Source of the DNA: Mycolicibacterium flavescens
Lineage (GTDB): Bacteria > Actinomycetota > Actinomycetes > Mycobacteriales > Mycobacteriaceae
Assembly: GCA_900637135.1 (NCBI GenBank)
Contig: LR134353.1
Span: 3,782,001-3,846,000 of the forward strand
Length of the DNA stretch: 64,000 nt
Direction of reading: 5' to 3'
Positions 7,817 through 17,300 of this stretch are shown piece after piece. The notes under the pieces are model-generated. The model did not search any database. It was not told the DNA's origin and saw nothing but the letters and a program-made list of their open reading frames with translations. Each line of letters begins with the position of its first letter. Positions within the stretch are counted from its first letter, which is position 1. The position numbers were made by a program, and so were the translations under genes.

Positions 7817-8674
7817 GTGGTGTCAGAGGCGATTTCTGAGTACGCAGACGTGACGGAGATGTTCCGCCGCGTCAAAGCGCTGGACGAAGGATCACTTCCC
7901 TACCGGCGCCAGCGCGAGGCGATCGTCGACCGGACGTTGCCGCTGGCCGACCATGTCGCCCGGCGCTACCGCAACCGCGGTGAGCCGATCGACGACCTGG
8001 TGCAGGCGGCGCGGGTCGGCCTGGTCAACGCGGTCAACCGCTTCGACCCCGACAACGGCGCCGACTTCCTGTCCTTCGCGATCCCGACCATCATGGGCGA
8101 GGTACGCCGCCACTTCCGCGACTACGGCTGGGCGGTCAAGGTTCCGCGCAGGCTCAAGGACCTCCAGGGGCAGTTGGTGAAGGCCCGCGCGGAGTTGGCG
8201 CAGAACATCGGGCGCGCGCCGACGCCGTCCGAAGTCGCAGCCCACCTCGGCATCGAACGCGAAGCAGTGATGGAAGCGACGATCGCCAGCAGCAACTACT
8301 CCACGCTGTCGACCGACGTCCAGGCCTCGGCCGACGACGAGTTCCGCTCGGTCGGTGACACCCTCGGCGACATCGATCCGAATATCGACAAGGTGGTCGA
8401 TCTCGAGACCGTACGGCCGTTGATCGCCGCGCTACCCGAGCGCGAAAAGACCGTGTTGGTGCTGCGCTTCTTCGAGAGCATGACGCAGACCCAGATCGCC
8501 GAACGGATGGGCTATTCGCAGATGCATGTGTCGCGCCTGCTCGCACAGGCACTTCGCAGGCTCCGTGAGCAGGTCCGTGAACCCGGCACCAACGGTGTGG
8601 AGGCCGAGACGACCGCACGGCGGCGACGCCGGTCTCCCGTCGCGACGGCGCCTAACCTCAAGCGTGGCGCCTGA
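7817..8674 (+). CDS. SigF/SigB-type (group 3) RNA polymerase sigma factor
   Basis: A 285-residue sigma factor of the SigB/SigF/SigG subfamily. Region 2 is seen in DDLVQAARVGLVNAVNRFDP with FLSFAIPTIMGEVRRHFRD, region 3 in APTPSEVAAHLGI, and region 4 in LPEREKTVLVLRFFESMTQTQIAERMGYSQMHVSRLL. A basic tail (TTARRRRR) follows. Tandem GTG codons at 7817 and 7820 are both possible starts. No RsbW/UsfX-type anti-sigma gene precedes it, unlike sigF itself, so it is probably a paralogue controlled by a partner elsewhere, possibly the partner-switching proteins at 14-19 kb. Confidence 0.9.
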   Translation: MVSEAISEYADVTEMFRRVKALDEGSLPYRRQREAIVDRTLPLADHVARRYRNRGEPIDDLVQAARVGLVNAVNRFDPDNGADFLSFAIPTIMGEVRRHFRDYGWAVKVPRRLKDLQGQLVKARAELAQNIGRAPTPSEVAAHLGIEREAVMEATIASSNYSTLSTDVQASADDEFRSVGDTLGDIDPNIDKVVDLETVRPLIAALPEREKTVLVLRFFESMTQTQIAERMGYSQMHVSRLLAQALRRLREQVREPGTNGVEAETTARRRRRSPVATAPNLKRGA

Positions 8675-8722
8675 GTCGCATCCGCGCGGCGCGAAGGCGG
8701 GTGCGAAATACGGTCTCGCCGT

Positions 8723-9106
8723 TCAGTTCTCGGCGCGTTGGGGCCGACGCAGCGCGCCCCACAGCCCGACCCCGATGCCGATGACCGCGCCGCCGAGGCC
8801 GATCACCCGCTGGGAGCGTCTCATCTCGTGGTGCACGCTCGAGCCACCCAGCAGGTCGGCCGCGTCGGCGCCGCCCGAGGCCAGGAACCAGCCTCTGGTG
8901 TCGCGGCCTCGCAGCGCGGATGCCAGCAGCAGCCCGCCGATGAGCGCGTCGCGATAACCCATTGAGCGCAGCAGCAACTGCGTCGTCGGCACCGGCTCGT
9001 CCGGATCGCCCCACAGCCGGTTGGCCCGAAGGGGATCGACCAGAAACGACACACCGGAGGCGAATCGGATGCTGCCAGCGACGAGCGCGGCGCGGTCGTA
9101 AGACAT
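8723..9106 (-). CDS. Conserved small membrane protein, 127 aa
   Basis: A 127-residue protein with hydrophobic stretches near residues 5-22, 48-64 and 100-117, consistent with three or four short membrane helices, and repeated small-residue motifs (GYRDALIGGLLLASAL, VIGLGGAVIGIGVGLWGAL). This resembles DUF4267-like mycobacterial membrane proteins, but I cannot name the family with certainty. The ATG at 9106 is the natural start. It stands alone, convergent with the sigma-factor gene, and no function can be assigned. Confidence 0.65.
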   Translation of the reverse strand: MSYDRAALVAGSIRFASGVSFLVDPLRANRLWGDPDEPVPTTQLLLRSMGYRDALIGGLLLASALRGRDTRGWFLASGGADAADLLGGSSVHHEMRRSQRVIGLGGAVIGIGVGLWGALRRPQRAEN

Positions 9107-9163
9107 GGCCGCAGCCTAAGCCGCGGTCGTGTGCGACGACCTGGTTTTGCGGCCGAGTGGTAC

Positions 9164-9592
9164 TCAGCCGACCGTGAACAGCTCGAGCTGAATGTTGTCG
9201 GGGTCGCGAAACACCACGGTCGCAAACGGAAACGGCTCATCGGCCGCACGGACACCGGAGTGTTCGATGCCGAATTCGTCGAGCCGTCGCGTCCACGCGT
9301 CCAACTCGTCTCGTGACGCCACGTTCAACGCCACGTGGTCCAAACCGGTTCGGGCTTCGTCGAATTGGTTTCCGTCGTTGCCGGTGTTGGTGTGCAGCCC
9401 GATCACGACGCCGGACCGCGGGTCGATCAGCAGTTCGCCGTATCCCGTGTCCTCGCGTTCGTAGTGGGGGAACTTCATCGGCAACCGGTCCGCCCCGAGC
9501 AGCCGTTGGTACCACGCCAGGCTGGCCTCGAGGTCGGTCACCGTGATGGAGATGTGGTGGATGCCGGTGATACCCGGGACGTCGTCGCTCAT
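9164..9592 (-). CDS. VOC-family (glyoxalase/bleomycin-resistance fold) protein
   Basis: A 142-residue vicinal-oxygen-chelate protein. It opens with GIHHISITVTDLEASLAWYQRLLG, the standard first module with a metal-ligand histidine, and the second module contains GLDHVALNVASRDELDAW and ends with FRDPDNIQLELF, where the final glutamate is a usual metal ligand. Members include isomerases, dioxygenases and resistance proteins; nothing here fixes the substrate. It is a single gene, not obviously in an operon. Confidence 0.85.
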   Translation of the reverse strand: MSDDVPGITGIHHISITVTDLEASLAWYQRLLGADRLPMKFPHYEREDTGYGELLIDPRSGVVIGLHTNTGNDGNQFDEARTGLDHVALNVASRDELDAWTRRLDEFGIEHSGVRAADEPFPFATVVFRDPDNIQLELFTVG

Positions 9593-9660
9593 TCCGATCT
9601 CCTGTTCGTTTCGCGCCGGCTCCAGTCTGCCGTCACACCACCGTAGGCAGAAGCGTCAAA

Positions 9661-10581
9661 TCACCTGCCGTGGGTTGCGAAGAACTGCCCGCTCGACTGG
9701 GAGGCGTCGAACGGGGCGAAGAAGCCGCCGGGCCAGACGTGGCCTCCGCCGTCGATCTGGACGAACACCACCTCGGTTCCGCCGGCACATCCGGCGGCGA
9801 CGAACCGGTGGACGTTGCCGTGCGTCTCCTCGACCGGTGCGGGGCAGCCGTCGATCTCACGCCACCGCTGCGCCATCGCCGGCGCCGACACGATGTCGCT
9901 GGGCCCGCCGCGGCCCACCATCGGGCCGCCGGTGAACGGCACCACGGGGTCGGCGGTTCCGTGCACCGCCAACACCGACACCGGCTGCGACGGTGCGCAG
10001 GGGAAACCTGAGGCCAGCGTGCCCGCGACCGGTGCCGCGGCGGCGAAGACGTCGGCGCGTTCGCACGCCAGCCGCGAGGCCATGAAGCCGCCCGCCGAGG
10101 TTCCGGTCACGAAGACGTGGCCGGCGTCGACGCCGTACTCCTCGCGCAGCCGTTCGGCGAGCGCGACCAGGAACCCGACGTCGTCGACGCCCTGGCGGTC
10201 CGGTACCGAGGCGCCGCGGCCGTCGGCCCAACTCATATCGACGCCGTCGGGATAGGCGACGACGAACCCGTACTGATCGGCGATCGCGTTGTAGTTGGTG
10301 GCTCCGGACTGCGCCGGTCCGGTCATCCCCGCGCCGTGCAGGTTGAGCACGAGCCCGGCGGGGCGGTCGAGCCCAGGCGGGGCGTGCACGGTGTAGGTGC
10401 GGTTCAGCCCGCCGATTGCCAACGCGCCCGCCGCATCGCCTCCCGGGAACGCCGAAGCCTGTCCCCCGCCGAAGCCGAACAGCAGACACAGCGCCGCGAG
10501 CACGATCGCCGTTCGTGTGAGCAGCGAGGCCGCGGGCCCGCCGCGATGAGCACCTCTCAGATGAGCCGATAGCCCCGCCAT
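9661..10581 (-). CDS. Secreted alpha/beta-hydrolase esterase, PHB-depolymerase/LpqC-like
   Basis: A 306-residue exported serine esterase. The start at 10581 gives a signal peptide: charged N-terminus, hydrophobic core (AIVLAALCLLFGFGGG) and cleavage near QASA. The mature part carries LNLHGAGM (oxyanion region), the nucleophile elbow GTSAGG, the acid in VHGTADPVVPF, and the histidine in GGGHVWPGG, the order of the feruloyl esterase/PHB depolymerase family. It lacks a lipobox cysteine, so unlike LpqC it is probably released. An in-frame start at 10650 is less likely. Confidence 0.85.
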   Translation of the reverse strand: MAGLSAHLRGAHRGGPAASLLTRTAIVLAALCLLFGFGGGQASAFPGGDAAGALAIGGLNRTYTVHAPPGLDRPAGLVLNLHGAGMTGPAQSGATNYNAIADQYGFVVAYPDGVDMSWADGRGASVPDRQGVDDVGFLVALAERLREEYGVDAGHVFVTGTSAGGFMASRLACERADVFAAAAPVAGTLASGFPCAPSQPVSVLAVHGTADPVVPFTGGPMVGRGGPSDIVSAPAMAQRWREIDGCPAPVEETHGNVHRFVAAGCAGGTEVVFVQIDGGGHVWPGGFFAPFDASQSSGQFFATHGR

Positions 10582-10759
10582 CGTTCGTCCCCCCTGTCGA
10601 ACTGCAGTCACCCCGCGAGAACGTAAACCACCGTCGCTTGCCGTGTTCACCTTTTATCCCGGGTCGGCCATATGCATGCGTTTGGCCGCAAAGTCGCCGG
10701 GTATTTCGTGCGGAACCTTGTCCCGGATGCCTATCGACGACCGGACAGTTTTGGTTACG

Positions 10760-10990
10760 TCACAGCTCACGTCGAGTCCCGCGGTCGCGCGCCTTCATCA
10801 ATGGCCCGCGACGGTTGCGAGGTCGCTCACCGCAGCACTTCGGTTTCATCGCGGACCGCGCCGCCGAGGAGGTCGGCGTCTCGGCCGGCGCGAAGTCGAC
10901 GCATACCGTCGCTCCGATGCGGACATGCTCGACGGCCACGCCTGCGATGCCGCCATCCTGATCGACGAAAACCAAAGCGTTCAAATGCAT
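10760..10990 (-). CDS. Possible small hypothetical protein, 76 aa
   Basis: Within the 440-base gap between the esterase and the APC permease the reverse strand has a 76-residue frame. Its first 40 residues (MHLNALVFVDQDGGIAGVAV onward) look protein-like, with alternating hydrophobic strands; the rest is basic and of poor quality. AGGAA lies directly before the ATG, which is too close for normal initiation. I cannot place it in a family, and the remainder of the gap shows nothing else. Confidence 0.3.
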   Translation of the reverse strand: MHLNALVFVDQDGGIAGVAVEHVRIGATVCVDFAPAETPTSSAARSAMKPKCCGERPRNRRGPLMKARDRGTRREL

Positions 10991-11022
10991 TTCCTGCGGG
11001 ACGCGGTGCGCAAGCGCTGACG

Positions 11023-12354
11023 TCAGCGACGCGTCGCTGCCCGGGCCCCCAGATACAACGCCGCGCCCACCGCGATCAGGATCGCGGCAAAGAGCCAGAC
11101 CTTGGCCGTCTGTTGGGTCAGCAGCAGCACACAGGACGCCACCCCCAGCACCGGCACGGCCGTCCAGACCCGGAAATGCGGGTGATCGACCGGGTCGCGG
11201 CGGAGCACCAGCACCGCGATGTTCGTCGAGATGAAGACGATCAACAGCAGCAGCACCACGGTTTCGGCGAGCGTCGACAAATCGCCGAGCAGGCTCAGCA
11301 CCATGGCGACCGCGGTGGTCGCGACGATCGCCGTCCACGGTGTGCGCCTCTTCGGCAGCACGCGACCGAGCACGCTGGGCAGCAGGCCGTGTTCGGCCAT
11401 GCCGTAGGTGAGCCTGCTGGCCATGATCATCGTCAGCAGCGCGCCGTTGGCGACGGCGACGAGCGCGATCGCGCTGAAGACCCAGTCGGGAACGCCGACG
11501 TCGGCCGCCGCGACCACGTCGAGCAACGGTCCCGAAGACTTCGCGACGTCCTCGGCGGGCAGGGCGATCGCGCTCGCCACACCGACCAGCGCGTAGAGCA
11601 CGCCCGCGGTGATGAGCGCGCCGAACAGCGCGGTTGGATACACCTTGCTCGGATTACGAATCTCCTCGGCCACGTTCGCCGATGTCTCGAAGCCGACGAA
11701 CGAGTAGTACGCGACGATCGCTCCGCTCAGAATCGCCAACGCCGGCGTGGCGCCCTCGGGAAACTCGGTCACGCGGCTGACATCACCGCGCCCGGCACCG
11801 ACCATCATCGACACGGCGATCACGACGATCAGCAGACCGGTCAGCTCGATCACCGTCATCACGACGTTGCTCTTGACCGACTCGCTGATCCCCCGCGCGT
11901 TGAGGCATCCGATCAGTGCCAGGAACACGATGGCCGCCGGTACGGCCGGAACATCGATGAACGTCGTGAGATAGTCGCCGGCGAACGCGAGCGACAGACC
12001 GGCTGCGCTGGTCACCCCCGCGGCGAGCATGCAGAAGCCCACCAGGAACGAGATCACCGGTCGACCGAACGCCCGCTCCGCGAAAACCGCCGCACCGCCC
12101 GCCTTCGGATACTTGGTCACCAGTTCGGCGTAGGAGCCGGCGGTCAGCAACGCGAGCAGCAGCGCCAGCAGAAGCGGCGCCCACAGCGCACCGCCGACAT
12201 CGCCGGCGAGAACGCCCATCAGCGCGTAGATCCCGGCGCCGAGCACGTCGCCGAGGATGAACAGAAACAGCAGCGGCCCGGTGATCTTGCGTTTGAGCTT
12301 GCCCTCCGTCGTCTCGTCGGGTTCGCCGGTGTGCGCTTCGGCCGGGGAGGTCAT
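11023..12354 (-). CDS. APC-superfamily amino acid/polyamine permease
   Basis: A 443-residue transporter with about 12 membrane helices. The first helix contains LGDVLGAGIYALMG, the unwound GxG substrate-binding segment of APC transporters, and YYSFVGFETSANVAEEIRNPSK is the conserved loop after helix 6. Family members exchange or import amino acids or polyamines. It is a single gene; the 236-base upstream region carries a perfect palindrome at 12420-12438 that could be its operator. Confidence 0.88.
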   Translation of the reverse strand: MTSPAEAHTGEPDETTEGKLKRKITGPLLFLFILGDVLGAGIYALMGVLAGDVGGALWAPLLLALLLALLTAGSYAELVTKYPKAGGAAVFAERAFGRPVISFLVGFCMLAAGVTSAAGLSLAFAGDYLTTFIDVPAVPAAIVFLALIGCLNARGISESVKSNVVMTVIELTGLLIVVIAVSMMVGAGRGDVSRVTEFPEGATPALAILSGAIVAYYSFVGFETSANVAEEIRNPSKVYPTALFGALITAGVLYALVGVASAIALPAEDVAKSSGPLLDVVAAADVGVPDWVFSAIALVAVANGALLTMIMASRLTYGMAEHGLLPSVLGRVLPKRRTPWTAIVATTAVAMVLSLLGDLSTLAETVVLLLLIVFISTNIAVLVLRRDPVDHPHFRVWTAVPVLGVASCVLLLTQQTAKVWLFAAILIAVGAALYLGARAATRR

Positions 12355-12419
12355 GCCGGTCTTGATACCCCACGCGACCGGTAAACATTCCGCACCCCCG
12401 TGTGGCTTGTGTGTGGAAA

Positions 12420-12438
12420 CGATCGCTCAGAGCGATCG
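12420..12438. promoter_or_regulatory. Perfect 8-3-8 palindrome upstream of the permease, candidate operator
   Basis: CGATCGCT-CAG-AGCGATCG is a perfect inverted repeat 66 bases upstream of the permease ATG and 153 bases upstream of the divergent DUF4185 gene. The size and spacing fit a TetR- or GntR-type dimer site. No matching regulator gene is adjacent. Confidence 0.4.
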
Positions 12439-12590
12439 AGAACACTCAAAATCGCAGGGATGGGAAGTTGCGACACGGTCACAGGTGAGTACCTATCCGC
12501 GCACCAAGATCACAGCAGTCACTTTCGTCACTAACGTCACATCCGCCCATCGCTGACGTCTCATCGGCGCCCGCCTCCGAAAGGTGTGAC

Positions 12591-14024
12591 ATGTCGCCGC
12601 CTCCGCGCATCGCCTCGTTGTCGGTGGCGTCCGCAACCGTGATCGCCCTGAGCGCCGTGCTCGGCGTCGCCCCTTCGGCCACGGCGGAACCGTGCACCGG
12701 TGCCGCTGCGGCCGCGCAACCGCCTGCCGCGCCGAACACCGAAGCGACGCCGGCGCTACCGGGTGGCCCGCCGGTCGGCCACCGGCCTCGCAACACCAAC
12801 GACGAAGCGCCGTTGCCGCGACTCGGCCGACTGCCCGCCGAGATCCTCCAGTCACTTTCTCCGCAGTCGGCGACCGTCGACCAGCAGGCCGCCGTCCGCC
12901 CCACGCCACCGCAGCCCGTGGCGGATCAGCCTGTCGCGCAGCAGGTTCCCGCTGCCGCCCCCGAGCCGCCTCCGCCGCCCGCACCGCCGGGGACGACGCT
13001 CGTCGGGTGGGTCACCGGCCCCGAGAGCCCGAACAACACGATCGGACGGTTCGCGATCACCGGCACCGACCTCGGAATCATGTGGGACAACGGCGATGCC
13101 GGCAATCGTCAGGTTCTGATGGCGTTCGGTGACACCTACGGCTACTGCAGCGTGCGGGGAAAGCAGTGGCGCTACAACGCGTTGTTGCGCACCCAGGACG
13201 GGGCGCTGTCGAAGACGGTCGCCGTGCCCGACGGCGCGCTCGCCAACCGTTACTCCGGTTCCCCGCTGTGGGCGCCCGGCCTGTCCAAGCAGATCATCAA
13301 CAGCACCAAGTGGGCGCCGAACGAGAAGGGCATCATTCCGACCGCGGGCGTCGCGGTGGGCGGCAACCAGTTCGTGAACTTCATGTCGATCAAGAGCTGG
13401 GACGCCGACGGCCGGTGGACGACCAATTTCTCGGCCATCGCGGTCTCCCCCGACAACGGCGAGCACTGGGGCGTCTACCCCGGCACGGTGCGCGCCGCGC
13501 GCGAAGGCGACGTCCCGGATGCGCGTTACGTACGGGGCAACGAGAACTTCCAGCAGGGCGCGTTTCTCAAGCCGGGCGCGGATGATCCCTACCTGTACAC
13601 GTTCGGGACGCCGGCGGGCAGAGGCGGCGCGGCGTTCATCGCGCGCATCCCGCAGGGAGCGGTGCCTGACCTCAACCGCTACGAGTACTGGAACGCCGAC
13701 CAAAACGCCTGGGTACCACGGGATCCGGGAGCAGCCACGGTGGTGATCCCCGGTCCGGTCGGAGAGATGTCGGCCCAGTACAACACCCACCTCAAGCAGT
13801 ACCTGGTGCTGTACTGCAACGGCGCCAACGACGTGGTGGCCAGGATGGCACCCACTCCGCAGGGACCGTATGGTCCCGAGCAGTTGTTGGTTCGGTCCTG
13901 GGATGTCCCCGGCGGCATCTACGCGCCGTTCTTGCATCCGTGGTCGACCGGCAAGGAGTTGTACTTCAACGTGTCGCTGTGGTCGGCCTACAACGTCATG
14001 CTGATGCGCACGGTGCTTCCGTGA
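12591..14024 (+). CDS. Secreted DUF4185-domain protein
   Basis: A 477-residue exported protein. The N-terminus has a signal peptide (IASLSVASATVIALSAVLGV, then APSATAEP), followed by a long Ala/Pro-rich linker to about residue 140. The C-terminal domain from GWVTGPESPNNTIGRFAITG to the end has the repeated motifs MWDNG, AFGDTYG, SGSPLWAPG, FMSIKSWDADGRW and the terminal WSAYNVMLMRT typical of DUF4185, a five-bladed-propeller-like domain with glycosidase resemblance that is abundant in mycobacteria. Catalysis is unproven. A carbohydrate or envelope role is inferred from export. Confidence 0.8.
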   Translation: MSPPPRIASLSVASATVIALSAVLGVAPSATAEPCTGAAAAAQPPAAPNTEATPALPGGPPVGHRPRNTNDEAPLPRLGRLPAEILQSLSPQSATVDQQAAVRPTPPQPVADQPVAQQVPAAAPEPPPPPAPPGTTLVGWVTGPESPNNTIGRFAITGTDLGIMWDNGDAGNRQVLMAFGDTYGYCSVRGKQWRYNALLRTQDGALSKTVAVPDGALANRYSGSPLWAPGLSKQIINSTKWAPNEKGIIPTAGVAVGGNQFVNFMSIKSWDADGRWTTNFSAIAVSPDNGEHWGVYPGTVRAAREGDVPDARYVRGNENFQQGAFLKPGADDPYLYTFGTPAGRGGAAFIARIPQGAVPDLNRYEYWNADQNAWVPRDPGAATVVIPGPVGEMSAQYNTHLKQYLVLYCNGANDVVARMAPTPQGPYGPEQLLVRSWDVPGGIYAPFLHPWSTGKELYFNVSLWSAYNVMLMRTVLP

Positions 14025-14039
14025 CATCGTCGTAACCGA

Positions 14040-14360
14040 TCAGTTGCCCTCTGCCGCTTGCACGTCGGCCACCGACGTCAGCCCGCTGATCGTCAGTACC
14101 GGCATCAGGATCGGGTTGGCGACGATCCTGCGGATCTGCGGCGCGTTTTCGAACAGCGCGTTGATCGCGCCGCTGTCGAGATATTCGATCGCGGTCAAAT
14201 CGACCGTCAACCGCCCCGTCTCCTGGTTTCGCCTGCCGACGGCGTCGGCGATGGCCTCGGTGAACGTGTCGATATTGCTCAGGTCGAGTTCGCCTGCCGC
14301 GCTCAGCACCACGGTGCCGTCGACCCGACGGGCGGTGCGCACGGTGAGTGGTGCGGGCAT
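14040..14360 (-). CDS. STAS-domain anti-sigma factor antagonist (RsbV-like)
   Basis: A 106-residue STAS protein. Strand GTVVLSAAGELDLSNIDTF and the phosphorylation loop LTAIEYLDSGAINALFE are as in SpoIIAA/RsbV; the serine in DSG is the expected phosphorylation site. The ATG at 14360 shares one base with the stop of the giant signalling gene upstream (TGATG), so translation is coupled. By family it should bind an RsbW-type kinase when dephosphorylated and release a sigma factor; the RsbW and SpoIIE domains of the upstream protein are the obvious partners. Confidence 0.88.
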   Translation of the reverse strand: MPAPLTVRTARRVDGTVVLSAAGELDLSNIDTFTEAIADAVGRRNQETGRLTVDLTAIEYLDSGAINALFENAPQIRRIVANPILMPVLTISGLTSVADVQAAEGN

Positions 14361-17300
14361 CAGGCGATCCTGGCGTGCAAGTCGATCGTCGTACCGGAAT
14401 CGCCCGTCTCGATCGTGACGTCGTTCATCAGCGCCCGCATCAGCGCGATTCCGCGGCCGCGGTGAGACGCGGGATCGGCGACTGGCACTTTCCACACCCC
14501 GGTGTCGGCGATGGTCAGGTGAAGCCGGTCCGCAAGCACGGTCGCGCGCAGACGAACGGCACCACCGGGACGGTCACGGTGCCCATGCTCGACCGCGTTG
14601 GCGAGCGCCTCCCCGGTGGCGATCAATACGTCGAGAGTCTGGCTCGGGTCAACCCCCGCCCGCACCAACCACTTCCGCAACTCGCTGCGCGTGCCTGCCA
14701 ATTCAGCGGGATCGGCGCTGAATTCGATTTCCAGCGGCGCCGGTTGCCGGTACAGCATGAGTGCGACGTCGTCCTGATATCCGTGGATGGGTGTCAGCTG
14801 CGTCATGATCTCATCGGCCAGGGCGTCCAGCGCTGTGGCGGAATGGCTTTCGAGCACGTCGACGGCCCGGCCGATGCCCTTGTCCAGAGATTCGCGCCGA
14901 CGCTCCACCAGTCCGTCGGTGTAGAGCAACAACGTCGCGCGGGGCGGCATGACCTGCCGGCCCTCCGGACGAATGTGATCGAAGGGCAACCCGAGCGGGG
15001 TGACCGAGGCGTCGTCGAGCAGTCGGCTCGTGCCGTCGGCAAGCACCATGACCGGAGGTGGGTGGCCGGCACTGGAGTACAGAAGTTCACCGGTGTCCGG
15101 ATCGAGCACGGCGCAGAATGCCGTCGTGCACCGTGCGCCGGGCAACCGGGCGGCGAATCGGTCGAGGGCCGTCAGGGCCGCGGCCGGTCCGGGGTGTTCG
15201 AGAAGCAGTGCCCGACAGGCGCTTCGCAGCTGCCCCATCACCGTGGCGGCGGTCAATCCGTGCCCGACACAATCGCCGACGATCAACGCGATCCGGCCGT
15301 CGTCCAGATCGACGACGTCGTACCAGTCACCACCCACCTGCAGCGGGCGGGTGGCCGGCCGGTACCGCACGGCGAAGCCGCTCGAAACGGTGGGGCCGAG
15401 AATCGCGTGCTGCAGCGCGAGTGCGGTTTCGCGCTGCTGGTCGAGAAGGTGTACGCGCTGCAACCCCTGGCCGAGCCTGCCTGCCAAGACCGCCAGCAGC
15501 GTCTTGTCTTCGGGCGTGAACGGTCGGCGCTCGGGCAACTCGAGGTAGACGACCAGCACCCCGCGCGGATGCTGCAGGGCGATGCGCGCGGACCCGGTGT
15601 CCGACGCGTCGGCAACCAGTGAGTCTGCGGAGCGCAGCGAGGTGATCGCCAGCTTTGTGGCCGCGGGCAGGTCGCGCCACTGGGCCGGCTCGCCGGAACA
15701 GACCAATCCTGTCGGATCGATCGTCGTGGCGCCGTCGACCGGAAACGTCAGGGCCAGGACGCGGTGCGCTCGCCACACCTCACGCAGCACGTCGGCTGCC
15801 GTGCGCACCGCGTCGTCGAGCGTATCCGCCTGCGCCAGTTGCTGGTTGAGCGCTGCCAGCGCCGCCTCCCGCTGCACCGTGTAGTGCTCGGCGGTGACGT
15901 CGCGGAAGGTGCCGACGATCACGGGCCTGCCGGTGTCGATCTCCTCGATCTGGTTGTAGGTGAGAGTCACCCACAGACGGTGCCCGTCGCGGTGCGTAAC
16001 CGGAACCGTGTGCCTGCCATGCGGTTCACGCAGAATCTGTGACAACAGCTGGTTGGCTTGGTGATGCGCTTCTGGATCCGACTCCGCCGTCGGCCACCAC
16101 GGTTGTACGGGTTCATACGGCAGTTCCTCGACGCCGTAGCCGAGGATGTCGGTGAACGCCGCATTGATTTCGATCACCGCGCCGCGCTCGTCGGCCACGA
16201 AGAACGCCTCCTGCAGCGAGTCGATCAGCGCGGTGCGCCATCGGGCGTGATGATTGCGGATCCTTGCGAGTTTGACGTTCGCGCGCACGCGCGCCAGCAG
16301 TTCGGCGGCGGCGAACGGCTTGACGAGATAGTCGTCGGCGCCGGCCTGCAAACCCTCGATGGCGGCTTCCTGTCCGGCGCGGGCGGACAACATCAGCACC
16401 GGTACGGCCGCGGTGCGCGGGTCTGACCGCAAGGCGGCGACCAGTTGGAGACCGTCCAGACGCGGCATCATGACGTCGCTGACCACCATGTCGGGCAGCT
16501 CCGTGCGGACCGCGTCCAGCGCTTGCTGACCGTCGGTGACGGCATCGACGAGGTATCCGTCGTTGCGCAGCATCCGGGCGACGTAATCACGCATGTCGGC
16601 GTTGTCGTCGGCGATGAGCACCCGCGGTGTGGTGCCCGGAACCGGAGGCGAAGTGGGTGAGCCGGGCAGCTCCGAGGGCACATCGGGGGCAGGCCCTTCG
16701 CAGTCGGCGGGCAGCCACCGCAGCGCCTCCTGGAGGTAGGGCTCGGCACCTGCGGCCGCTGTCTGCGTGTCATCCGCGGAGAAGAGCGCCGCGGCCGGTA
16801 GATGCGCGGTGCCGAAGTGCAGGCGGATCGCGAACGTGGTGCCGACACCTTCGCTGCTCTCGGCGGTGATGCTGCCGCCATGGAGTTCGACCAGTTCCTT
16901 GACCAAGGCCAGGCCGATCCCGCTGCCCTCATTCGACCGCGCCCGCACGTTCTCGATCCGGTGGAACCGTTCGAACAACCGGGGTATCTCCGCGGCGGCA
17001 ATTCCGGCTCCGGTATCGGAGACGGTCACCACCGCGTCGTCGCCGTCGCGGGTCGCGTTGACCGAAATGCCACCGGTGAAGGTGAATTTCAGCGCGTTCG
17101 ACAGCAGGTTGAAGATGACCTTCTCCCACATGTCGCGGTCGATGTATACCGTTTCGCCGAGAGGAGGACAGTCGACGGTGAACGTGAGGCCGGCACGCTC
17201 GATCGCCGATCGGAAGACGCTGGCGAGTTCGGCGGTGACGGACGCGAGCTCGACCGGGGCGAAGCTCGCCCGCATGCGGCCGGCTTCGATACGCGAGAAG

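Noticed and set aside
10672..12384. Long open frame on the + strand opposite the APC permease
   Set aside because: Arg/His/Gln-rich composition typical of an antisense shadow in high-GC DNA; the reverse strand has a clear permease with membrane helices and family motifs.
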